Source: Kryptolebias marmoratus (lineage: Eukaryota; Chordata; Actinopteri; Cyprinodontiformes; Rivulidae). From it: a stretch of DNA of 64,000 nt. The position numbers were made by a program, and so were the translations under genes. Positions 48,096-58,921 of the stretch are shown here, in pieces (positions within the stretch are counted from its first letter, which is position 1; each line of letters begins with the position of its first letter). Location of the stretch: positions 15,511,198 through 15,575,197 of the forward strand of contig NC_051450.1 in the NCBI RefSeq assembly GCF_001649575.2. The letters run 5' to 3'. Below the pieces are notes generated by a model. The model saw nothing but the letters and a program-made list of their open reading frames with translations, was not told the DNA's origin and did not search any database.

Positions 48096-49558
48096 ATGTG
48101 TGTGTGAGTTTGTATTGGGAAATCTTTTTGTTAAAATATCTCATTAGTCACTGAACAAATTTAATTAAACTTGCAGAAAGCAATCACTGGAAGAGATCTG
48201 TAACTAACTGACTTTTGAAGTAAGCCTGATTCAAGATGGCTGCCACAGTTACCTGACAAAAATGGCTGTACCTCAGTCATATTTACAGATATTGACCTGA
48301 AACTTGGTGTGATTGTAGTTGGGGGTAGTTTAAAAACACATACTCCGAGCGTGAGATTTTGCACTATTAAATAAGATTGTGTAGTATGTTGTTTTATTTT
48401 TTAACATTTATTTGAACATATTCCTGAACATCTGGTCATGAGCTTGTCATTAACAACATCCATTCTCTAACATACATAAAAAAGAAAAGTTACCAGCTAT
48501 TCATTTCACATTCTCTAATTTAGTTTTACAGCAGACCATATACTAAAAGGCCTCTCATAGAATTCCTGTAAAACCTGTGTGCCACTACAGCTGCTTCTCT
48601 TCTATTTGCCTGAAACTTTTAAAATGAATAAAAATAAAAATAAAAAAACATTCCTTTTTTCGTTAACTTCTTCTGTTGCAAAAGAACAAAATTCAGAATT
48701 CATAATACCAACATTGTGTTTTGTTGTTTTTTATCATTGATCTAACAATGTAACCATTCTTTCCATGTTATTCCAATAATCCAGATTTATTTATTTGTTA
48801 CTTGTTTGTTTTTTATGTGCTAACCAGTAGCCTAGCCAGTTGCCTGTTTACAGGTACCTCTTCCTAGAAGTGAGTGGGGTACAAAGTTTAACATTGTTTT
48901 TAAAACACTTGAAAAATAGAAAAATGTTTCTGTTGTCTTTATACTTCAGCAGTCTCTGTTATTAAACCAATCTATTGTTGAATTACTTAAACAATTAAAT
49001 GTATTCAGACGATGGGACAAATGGCTTTAGACACAGAGACCGCATAAAAAGTGAAAACCAAATCTTTAAAACTAAATCTGTAAAGCATAACCACAGTCTA
49101 CCTATATAAGATTCCAAAATCAAACATGAACACAGGCACATATATTTCATTGTGTAAAGTCATTTAAAGGATGGCCTAGGAACATCTACATTTATTTATT
49201 TTCAAATGATTAAGAGCACAAAAAAAGGAAAAATGGAGGCTATTTGATTGTATTGGCCTTAGTATAAAGTAGGCAGGACTAGACCTTGCCAGGCCCGCTC
49301 ATAGCCACACCCCTGCTAATAACATTTTATTTCATCTGTGTTATTTTAGTTGTGGCGTTAGATTAATAATCTCTGCTCATTATATTGACTGACTTGGTGT
49401 GATTTTTTTTTTGTTCGTGCGAAAATTGTTATTTCTGCTGTCTATAGGAACAAGGCAATTATTGTGACTATCTTAATGTTCTGAGTTAAATATTAATTAA
49501 GTCATCTTGCCCTTTGTTTGCCCGTGAGAAGGCTCTGTAAGCTGAACCATATGTCAAC
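48096..49558. other. 5' flank of copy D
   Basis: Homologous over its length to 57,450-58,921 before copy E, with long stretches lacking differences (for example about 48,500-48,890 against 57,860-58,250). Holds the ctgattcaagatggctgcc repeat at about 48,226, a conserved TATAAAG near 49,264 and the HNF1-like site at 49485-49497. No gene. Confidence 0.55.
49485..49497 (+). promoter_or_regulatory. HNF1-like motif upstream of SLC22 copy D
   Basis: GTTAAATATTAAT, identical to copy C, 62 bases before the ATG. Confidence 0.4.
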
Positions 49559-52500
49559 ATGAGCAGCTTCGGACAGGTCCTGAAGGAGGTTGGGGAGTTT
49601 GGTTTGTTTCAGAAGTTGATGCTTGCTGCGTTATGCATCCCCAGCATTTTCCCAGCTTTCAACGTGATCGGTCAGGTGTTCATAGGCATGAGCTTTCCAC
49701 ACCACTGTAACACAGACTGGATCTTGGAGAAAGGACCAAACCTGACAGAGGAGAAACAAAAACATCTCACCATCCCAGTGGACGAGGGTGGAAGGTTTGA
49801 AAGCTGTAAAATGTTCACACCTGTGGATCTGGATTTGGAAACGATTGAACGATACGGCCTTAACAGCACAACAACATGCATACATGGATGGAAGTATGAG
49901 GTTCAGCCTGGGGTTTCCAGCATTTTGACAGAGGTAAACAGAAAACAATGATTTATTCTTCATCCATTTACTTATGTTTGCAGGCTTGTAGGATTAGACT
50001 TGTCTGGTTTGTTTCGTTTGTAGTTTTTTGCTGTTCATGTAGATTTATACATGAGTTAGATTTATATAGTATTGAGTACTCGAGTTATTTATCGTTCCTT
50101 TATATTTTGCTTTCCAGGGAGCCAGACTTTCCTATCATCCTGAAAAATGGTTTTCATTAATATTTCTACAGATATTCTAAACATCTTTTAAAGTTTTACC
50201 TCTAAATTTGTCTGCTTTTCATAAATGTTTAGTCTAAAATCTGAGCATTTTCAGAAGAAATTTGTCAGTATTGTTGTGTATTTGTCAAACCATTTCAGGC
50301 AAAAAATAGATCCTAAATTTAAGGGATGAGTTTGATTCTGACAGTTCTTCTCTTGTACTCCACTTGTTCACATTTCCCATTTATAAACCCATAAAATGCT
50401 GTCCTGGTTAGATTCCTGAACAAAAGTCCAAAGTATGGTGTCAGGTTTGCGTAAGGGAAAGCAGGCAGACTCTGAGCACTGAACTAAAAAACCGAAGTTA
50501 CTCTGTAACTATGGTTCTGTGAATTCCTGCATGACTGCCAGTGGCAGTAAACAAAGCAAGAATTAATGTAAACAAAGTCACGCATGTGACACGTAGCTCA
50601 CCTGGGCGTGCGTCTGTAAATAGCACGTGTGAGGCTACGTTCGGCCTCTTCGGATCTTCTCGCGGGGAAGAAGTTCCGAGTGACCAGTGTGACTGGCAGT
50701 CATCCAGGAATTCACAGAACCATAGTTACAGAGTAACTTCCATTCTGTTTCATTCCTTCCTGACTGCCAGTGGCAGTAAACAAAGTGGATGACTTATGCC
50801 AGCGATGTTACAAGGAACGCAGTACTCACCTCCCTCTCAGGAGGTAGATGAAGCCAGAGGCAGGATTGCCGAAGCCAGCGCAGATTCGTGTGCTACGTTG
50901 AGGCGGTAGAATCGTGCAAACGTACATGGTGTCGCCCATGACGCCGCTGCTCAGATCACTGTTAGTGGTACCCCCTTTATTGCCGCCCAGGATGCGGACA
51001 CGCTCCTGGTAGAGTGGCAGCAGCCCCCGCAGATTCATAAGCCAGCGCAATGGCATCGACGACCCAATGCCACAGCCTGTGTTTCGAAAGGGCCCGCCCC
51101 CTGTTCTGTCCCCCATGACAGACAAACAGATGGTCTGATCACCGAATAGCACCTGTAGCGACAATGGGCACAGCGTGTTCGCCAACCTCTGTTCCTCGGA
51201 CTGAAAAGGGGGAGGGCAGTACACCCCCAGTTCGATGGCCGTATTCACATAGCCTGGGGACAGAACCTTAGGGAGAAAGGCGATGTTCGGCCGCAGTGTC
51301 ACCCCAGACCCATCTGCCTTCCAGCGCAGGCAAGTAGGGGTGATGGCAAGCGCGTGGAGCTCACTGACCTACTTAGCTGTTGTTATTGCCAACAGAAAGG
51401 ACGTTTTGAGGGACACTAGTTTTAGTGGAGCCACACACATGGGCTCGAAAGGTGGCCGGCTTAGGGCCTTCAACACCAGTGGGAGGTCCCATGCTGCCGC
51501 TGGCCTCGGCAGCGTGGGATGTAGCCTCCTTACACCGCAGAGAAACTGTGCCGCCCAGTAGTGTGCCTCCACTCGCCTGCCATCAATGCCGCTGTGGCTG
51601 GCTGAAAAGGCTGCCAAGTGCACCTTCAGGGTTGATACCACCCGTCCAGCATCGAACAGACCCTGCAGGTACCTCAGGATGTCATGTAGGGAACACAAAA
51701 CTGGGTCAACCCCCTTGAGCCTGCACCACGCTGAGAAATGGTGCCAGCAATGAGCATAAACCCTCATCGTAGACGGAGCCCTGGCACTGTGCAGAGTTCG
51801 CTGAATGGAGGGCTCCAGACCTGTCAGGGGCTGCCAGCACCCTTCAGTGGCCACACTGTGAGATGCAGATGGCCTGGAGACGGGTGCCAAATCCTTCCCT
51901 CCATCTGAGACAACAGGTCTGCCCTGACCAGAAGTCGCCACGGCTCCCCATCCAGCAGACTGAGAAGAAGTGGAAACCAGACCCTCATGGGCCACTCGGG
52001 GGCCACCAAGAGAACCCTCAGGGTCCCTGACCGCACTCGGTGGAGAGTGGGGAGAAGCAGTGGAAATGGGGGAAAAGCATACAGCAGACCGGCTGGCCAT
52101 CCATTCGCGAGGGCATCCATCCCCAGCGGGGCGCTGGTCTCTGCCAGGGAAAACCACAGGGGGCACTGTGCACTGCTCCTTGAGGCAAAGAGATCGGCCT
52201 GGGCCCTGCCGAACCGGCCCCATATCTGCCGAACCACCTGAGGATGGAGCCTCCATTCCCCTGGGGGAAGCCTCTGGTGGGACAGGTAGTCAGCCAGAGA
52301 GGTCCTCGTCCCTGGTAGGTGCATAGCCTTGATGGAAGCGAAGCGAGGGTATGCCCAGGTCCACAGCCTCCGGGCCTCCCTCAGGCACAGTAACGACCTG
52401 GTCCCACCCTGGTGGTTGATGTGGAACACCGACCTGATGAGCACATGCTTCCCCTCGAGAGAGGGCAAGAAGTGCCTGAGCGCCCCATAGATCACTCTCA

Positions 52501-55500
52501 GCTCCAAGACATTGATGTGGAGGTGCCCCTCCTGAGCGGTCCACCGCCCCTGGACGGACCTGCACTGCCACACCGCCCCCCACCCCAGGGGCGATGCGTC
52601 TGTAGTGACCACCTCCCGCCTCCCAGGGACCGCACCAAGGGAGACCCCGTGCCGCAGGTATGCTCTGCCCCGCCACCGGCGGAGGAGCACTGCACAGCTG
52701 GGTGTAACCCGCACCTTGACCTGCCGGTGCCGACAGGGGTCCATGTGGAGGCTGTTGAGCCATCTCTGCAAGGGTCACAGGTGAAGCAGCCCCAGGGGAG
52801 TCAAAGCTGAGGCTTCTACCAGCATCCCCAGCAGTCTCAGCCACAGCTGGAGTGGAGGTGCTGCCCCGACCTGAAAGGACTGGAGTAGGGACTGAATCCT
52901 GTCCACCCTCTCCGTAGTCAGACGGGCCCTCATTTGGTTCACTCCAACCAACCACTAAACCATGACATAACTAAAGGACAACAGGGAAGAACAGAATATG
53001 AAGCGACAACTAATGAACTCAAATGACAATCACCTGGTGAGAGAACAATTAGGGACAGGTGAGAGTGGGCTTGACAGGAGAGAACTGAGAACCCCAAATT
53101 CATGAACATGAGGATATAGAAACACAACCCAACAGGGAACACCACAAAATGATCAAAAAATGGAAACATACATAAAGATCCCTACATGTGGTTGGTTTAA
53201 ATTTCTTGCACAGTACATCAGTTCCTCCTGTAATCATTGTTTTTCTTTACAGTTTGATCTCGTTTGTGATAAGAGGGGGTTGATTCAGGTTTCCCAGTCT
53301 CTCCACATGGCAGGTTTTCTTTGTGGATCATTGGTGTTTGGGTCTACTTCTGACAGGTAGTACATCCCATCTTTAAATCTACACCTCTTCTTTAGGAACC
53401 AACTCTTAACATTTACAACTGAGGTAAAGATGCACTGGGATTAAATATACAAAATATTTAGAAGTAAACCAACATCTGTTGTCGTTTTTACAGGTTTGGC
53501 AGGAAATTTGCGATCCTCCTTTCACTTTTCCTCACGATGTTGTTTGGTGTAACCATTGCCTTCTCCCCAAACATCTATGTTTATATGGTTCTAAGATTTT
53601 TTAATGGGGCCTCAAGTGGTGTTATTATTATGAACACATCTGTATTGAGTAAGTCCACAATTTTTAACATGTATGAATAGTAGTATCATTGAGTATTTGA
53701 AAAAGAAGTTGATTAGATTGGGTGTGAATTTGCTAAGAAAATCAGATATTTTGAACATTTTTTTCCATTCATTTTTGTTTGGTTTGTTTGTTTTTTGCAG
53801 TGGTGGAATGGGTTGGTCCTTCGAAATCTGCTATGTGCACAATGGTCATTACGGGTGTGTTTGCTGTCGGACAGATGCTTTTGTCTGGTATCGCTTATTT
53901 GGCTAAAAACTGGAGGATTCGGCAGCTGGTGCTGTTCGCCCCTATTATTGTTTTCCTGGTGACCATGTACTGGTTAGCATCTGTTTAATAGGAGAATATC
54001 ATCCACCAGCCAAACACAGACAATGAAGGTTGGGTTTGAACTTGAACTTCTTGTTGTTTCGACAGGTTTCTCCCAGAGTCAGCTCGATGGCTCATGACGC
54101 AGGGCAGGAAGAAGGAGGCACAAAAGCAGCTCGAGCGAGCAGCCAGAGTGAACAAAAGGAGTTTACCAGAAGATCTCCTAGATAAGGTCATCATCCAAAC
54201 TGCAATTTGAACTCTAAAGTGTATGAAAATTTGCATGACTGAACATTTCCAACATTTTTGTATCTATAGGTCAATGTGGAGAGTAATCCGGACAGAAAGA
54301 ACATGTTGGACATCTTTCGGATACCGTATGTGAGAAAACGCACTGCAATTATGGCCTTTAACTGGTGCGTTAACTTAAATAGGATAAATGTATATACAAC
54401 TATTTGCATATTTACAGGTTGTAGAATAATTTGTAAATGAGCAATACCAATTATGGCTGTTTGAATTAATGGAACATTGAACATGAGGTATAATTGAAAT
54501 AGCATAAAAACAAAAGCACTGTCACAGTAATTGTTAGTTACCCAGAAGAAAACTTTTTATCAACACACTTCATAACCACAAGCTGGTACGGTCTGATTGT
54601 TATGAAGAAGGTTTGTCTTACTCATATTCTTTTACACAACATAGGCTCTTGTGCCTTCATTAGTAGACTCACAAAGTTCAATAATTAATAGACTTAAGGA
54701 GAGCTGGTCACTGGTTTGCACTATGTGTCCAACTTATGAAACAAAGTTATAAAAAGATCAAAAGTCTGCATGGTTACATTGTATAAAAAAGATAAGAAAA
54801 TATAAGACAGGAGCAACCAAGGCCAACAAACCATGTCTTTATTGGTCATCAGAGTCTGAGAAGTGAGAATGAAGGAAAGAACTGGTTCTAGTTCAATTAA
54901 TCAATACAAGTTTCCCACATAAGTTGCACACACACTTTACGATTCATCACCTGATGTAATAAAAGCTAATTAACTAATTATACCCATTTCTCTTAGCAAT
55001 TTTAGACTTTCAACAAATGTAAAGAACACAACCTGAGATTTTACATTTTTTGTTTTACACTTTATCTCGCTTCCATTATCTGTCTGCTGTCACAAGAAGA
55101 TAAGGAGCATTTTTATTATCCACAATGTTTGAGTAAACACACCAATTGGGATTTAGTGATTTCTAATAGGTTAGTCTCAACATTCCCATGTGTGTCCTTT
55201 CTCACAATACAGTTCAGTGTCTGTAGGAACAGTAGAAACTGTGTTGCCCACTTTGAGAGGCAAATGTATTTTTGATGCAGTTACAAAAGTTATTTCAGAC
55301 ATGATCGCTACATCATAAAAGTTAGTTCATAATTTACTGAATTTATTCATAAAATATAGTGCATGAATTTAGCCCAACATAAACTCTATGTATATAAACT
55401 GAGTTAGGTAAAGAGCTATCTACAACCTATACCATTTTGTTTATAGCTGTTTTACAGAATCCAACTTCAAATGATTTGAATTATCACTTTAAGATAAGAT

Positions 55501-57163
55501 CATTTTTATGTGTGTGTTTGAAATCATAAAACTAAAGATTGCATCTGCTTCTAGGTTTGCAGTAAGTTTTATGTATTATGGACTGAGCCTGAATGTTGGG
55601 AGTTTCGGCCTCGATATTTACCTCACACAGCTCATCTTTGGTTTTGTTGAAATTCCTGCTAACATGAGCGCCTGGCGTATGATTCAACACTTTGGGAGGA
55701 GAATGTGTGAAGCAGGTTTCCTGTTCTTCGGTGGTGCCTCTTGTCTGCTGACACTAGCCATCCCAAAAGGTATCTTTGAAACCCTGTTAATGTTTAATTT
55801 TTCTGTTTAATGTATAGAGAGATAATATTTCAATTATACATGTCTCTCTTGTTCATTATGTACCAATCAGATCTTCCTGTGGTGGTGACAGTCATAGCAA
55901 TGCTGGGAAAATTCTCTGCCACAGCTGCTTTTAATATAGCCTATGTTTACACAGCTGAATTATACCCAACCAATATAAGGTAATGTTCATCGGCTGTTTT
56001 ATCTGCTTCTCTTAAAGATAACATAAAATCACTTATTCCTGCTTTATACATTGTATTGACAAAACTATTAACTCACCAATCAATCAGGTGCTCCAATCCC
56101 TTCCATGGCCACAGGTGTGTAAAATCAAGCATCTAGGCATGCAGACTGCTTCTGCAAACATTTATAAAAGGATGGGTCACTCTCAGGAGCTTCTATCACG
56201 GCCCCAGCGTGGTACTGTAATAGGATGCCACCTGTGCAATAAGTTCAGTCATGAAATTTTCTCCCTACTAAATATTCCACAGTCAGCTGTTAGTGGGATT
56301 AAAACAAAGTGGAAGAGATTGGGCATGACAGCATTTCAGCCATGTAAAAATCACAGAGCAGGCTCAGCAGATGCTGAGGCTCATAGAGCACAGAGGTCAC
56401 CAACGTTCTGCAGAGTCATTAGCTACAGACTTCTAAACTTCATGTGGCCTTCAGATTAGCTCAAGAACAGAGCGTAGAGAGCTTCATGGAATGGGTTTCC
56501 ATGGCTGAGCAGCTGCATCCAAGCCTTCCATCACCAAGTCCAATGCAAATCGTTGGATGCAGTTATGTAAAGAACGCCACCACTGGACTCNNNNNNNNNN
56601 NNNNNNNNNNNNNNNNNNNNNNNNNNNNNNNNNNNNNNNNNNNNNNNNNNNNNNNNNNNNNNNNNNNNNNNNNNNNNNNNNNNNNNNNNNNNNNNNNNNN
56701 NNNNNNNNNNNNNNNNNNNNNNNNNNNNNNNNNNNNNNNNNNNNNNNNNNNNNNNNNNNNNNNNNNNNNNNNNNNNNNNNNNNNNNNNNNNNNNNNNNNN
56801 NNNNNNNNNNNNNNNNNNNNNNNNNNNNNNNNNNNNNNNNNNNNNNNNNNNNNNNNNNNNNNNNNNNNNNNNNNNNNNNNNTGGATGTTTACCATCCCAC
56901 CGTTCCCATGGTGATTTATGGCATCATCCCAATCGCTGCTGGTGGTTTCTGTTTGCTGCTGCCTGAAACCCTCAATGTTGAACTTCAGGACCACACTGAC
57001 CTTAAGTAATCTAATTACTATAGCTAATAATATATTGCAACACGATGTTTGGCACATTATACATTAACTGTACATGTGTTCCTTTTGTTTGTAAATTAGA
57101 AACACAACTGATGGACCAGTGGGGGACCGAAGCTGCTCTGAAGGTGCTGAAACAAAGCTATAA
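49559..57163 (+). CDS. slc22a13-like: SLC22 organic ion transporter, copy D (SLC22A13/OAT10-like), interrupted by assembly gap
   Basis: Exons: 49559-49933, 53253-53356, 53494-53648, 53801-53972, 54066-54186, 54270-54364, 55555-55769, 55871-55979, exon 9 visible only from 56882 to 57005 (about 71 bases lost in the N gap), 57100-57163 (TAA). Expected length 534 residues as in copy C. All visible exons are open. Distinct residues: FNVIGQVF in TM1 where B and C have [23 protein letters not shown] at the signature (Ser/Thr changes), IPYVRKR in exon 6, and NMSAWRMIQ in exon 7, placing an Arg where others have Pro. Intron 1 is inflated to 3.3 kb by nested mobile elements. I read it as a functional gene with a sequencing gap, not a pseudogene. 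Confidence 0.83.
50826..52256 (-). pseudogene. DIRS tyrosine recombinase, broken
   Basis: The open frame 52256-51369 contains the N-terminal arm of a phage-integrase-type recombinase ([46 protein letters not shown]). It then hits TAG exactly where family members continue with the Arg of the RVSEL-type catalytic box. The frame resumes after the stop (VSELHA, then [12 protein letters not shown]) toward 50,826 with further damage. The catalytic domain cannot be made intact. Confidence 0.7.
51824..52771 (-). pseudogene. DIRS RT/RNase H fragment
   Basis: A 315-codon open frame. RNase H-type motifs: [15 protein letters not shown], then [15 protein letters not shown], then [14 protein letters not shown]. 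In DIRS relatives the last block normally reads with an Asp-Asn pair between Arg and the hydrophobic stretch; here those residues are absent, removing a catalytic Asp. The DIRS-specific region after RNase H ([16 protein letters not shown]) is readable. The polymerase domain upstream is lost at the 52,930 junction. Non-functional relic. Confidence 0.75.
56047..56590 (+). mobile_element. Tc1-like DNA transposon, intron 8 of copy D (5' part, runs into gap)
   Basis: Near-identical to the copy C element (41,935-), but with the left terminus kept: TACATTGTATTGACAAAA at 56047, the inverted counterpart of the copy C right end. It enters the N run at 56591 in the middle of the transposase. Confidence 0.8.
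56591..56881. other. assembly gap (291 N)
   Basis: The run of N replaces the rest of the Tc1 element, the end of intron 8 and the first 71 bases of exon 9 of copy D. The equivalent stretch in copy C is about 1,330 bases, so the gap length is probably not true. Confidence 0.95.
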
Positions 57164-58921
57164 TTCATGCTAAAACCAAAAGAAGACATTTAATATGTCT
57201 GCCATTTATTAGCAAGTCTAAAAAAAATTTAAACAGCAACAAACATTTTAGCCAAAAAAAACTGTATACTATTATGTAATGTAAATTGATTATTAATGGA
57301 AAGAAGTTTTTTTTATGTTTTTGTATTTTACAAAACATGTTGGACTGTTGAAATAAACTTTTACAACTTCTGATAATTTTTTTAATGAGTTTTACATCTT
57401 TTTTGCTCACCACCGAAGGGCGAAGGTAGACAATGATTTTGCTTGTGTGTGTGTGTGTGTGCATGTGTGTGAGTTTGTATTGGGGAATCTTTTTGTTAAA
57501 ATATGTCATTAGTCACTGAACAAATTTATTTAAAATTGCAGAAACCAATTACTGGATAAGATCTGTATCTAACTGACTTTTGAAGTAAGCCTGATTCAAG
57601 ACGTCTGTCACAGCTAACTGAAAAAAATGTCTGTAACTCAGTCATATTTACAGATATTGACCTAAAACTTGGTGTGATATTAGCTGAGGGTAATTTGAAA
57701 CATACTCTGAGCATGAGATTTTGCACTATTATAAAATATTGTGTAGTATGTTGTTTTATTTTTTTCAACATTTATTTGAACTTATTCCTGAACATCTGGT
57801 CATGAGCTTGTCATTAACAACATCCATTCTCTAACATACATAAGAAAGCAAAGTTACCAGCTATTCATTTCACATTCTCTAATTTAGTTTTACAGCAGAC
57901 CATATACTAAAAGGCCTCTCATAGAATTCCTGTAAAACCTGTGTGCCACTACAGCTGCTTCTCTTCTATTTGCCTGAAACTTTTAAAATGAATAAAAATA
58001 AAAATAAAAAAACATTCCTTTTTTCGTTAACTTCTTCTGTTGCAAAAGAACAAAATTCAGAATTCATAATACCAACATTGTGTTTTGTTGTTTTTTATCA
58101 TTGATCTAACAATGTAACCATTCTTTCCATGTTATTCCAATAATCCAGATTTATTTATTTGTTACTTGTTTGTTTTTTATGTGCTAACCAGTAGCCTAGC
58201 CAGTTGCCTGTTTACAGGTACCTCTTCCTAGAAGTGAGTGGGGTACAAAGTTTGACATTGTTCTTAAAACACTTGAAAAATAGAAAAATGTTTCTGTTGT
58301 CTTTATACTTCAGCAGTCTCTGTTATTAAACCAATCTATTGTTGAATTACTTAAACAATTAAATGTATTCAGACGATGGGACAAATGGCTTTAGACACAG
58401 AGACCGCATAAAAAGTGAAAACCAAATCTTTAAAACTAAATCTGTAAAGCATAACCACAGTCTACCTATATAAGATTCCAAAATCAAACATGAACACAGG
58501 CACATATATTTCATTGTGTGAAGTCATTTAAATGATGGCCTAGTAACATCTACATTTATTTATTTTCAAATGATTAAGAGCACAAAAAAGGGGGAAAATG
58601 GAGGCTATTTGATTGTATTGGCCTTAGTATAAAGTAGGCAGGACTAGACCTTGCCAGGCTCACTCATAACCACACCCCTGCTGCTAACACTGTATTATCT
58701 GTGTTATTTTAGTTATAGTGTTAGATTAATAATCTCTGCTCATTTTATAGACTGGATTGGTGTGATATTTTTATTGTTGGTGCAGTAACTGTTATTTCTG
58801 CTGTCTATAGGAACAAGGCAATTATTGTGACTATCTTAATGTTCTGGGTTAAATATTAATTAAGTCATCTTGCCCTTTGTTTGCCCACGAGAAGCCTCTG
58901 TAAGCTGAACCACATGTAAGC
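57164..58921. other. copy D-copy E spacer
   Basis: Compact 1.76-kb spacer: 3' flank of D with AATAAA at about 57,350, a GT microsatellite (about 57,444-57,472), the ctgattcaag repeat near 57,590, then the shared 5' flank with TATAAAG near 58,629 and the HNF1-like site at 58848-58860. No gene. Confidence 0.55.
58848..58860 (+). promoter_or_regulatory. HNF1-like motif upstream of SLC22 copy E
   Basis: GTTAAATATTAAT, identical to copies C and D, 62 bases before the ATG. Confidence 0.4.

Larger units (their letters stand above)
50494..52930 (-). mobile_element. truncated DIRS-type tyrosine-recombinase retrotransposon
   Basis: Read on the minus strand. The right part carries the RNase H-like end of the polymerase ([23 protein letters not shown]) and the left part a tyrosine recombinase ([17 protein letters not shown]). 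The frames overlap, as is usual in DIRS elements. Its 5' part (gag, most of RT) is missing. The left end holds an inverted pair of 36-base perfect arms (50494-50529 and 50705-50740), extended to 49 bases with one mismatch (50494-50542 / 50692-50740). A 25-base direct repeat at 50532-50556 and 50761-50785 also lies here. This complex terminus fits the inverted and internal complementary repeats of DIRS elements. Confidence 0.8.
50439..53186 (-). mobile_element. intron 1 solo LTR of copy D, disrupted by nested elements
   Basis: The left piece from TGTCAGG at 50439 to about 50,493 and the right piece from about 52,968 to CCTACA at 53186 match the copy C LTR at 38376-38772. Flanks tatgg and tgtgg keep the target duplication with one change. 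Between them lie the DIRS fragment and 37 bases (52,931-52,967) of the second LTR seen whole in copy E. Confidence 0.75.

Noticed and set aside
50826..52955. DIRS frames as a novel host gene or defence system
   Set aside because: Motifs match RNase H and tyrosine recombinase of DIRS elements, with a stop at a catalytic position and missing catalytic residue.
56444..57057. Long open frames across the gap
   Set aside because: Created by translating N as unknown residues; real sequence on either side is Tc1 and exon 9.
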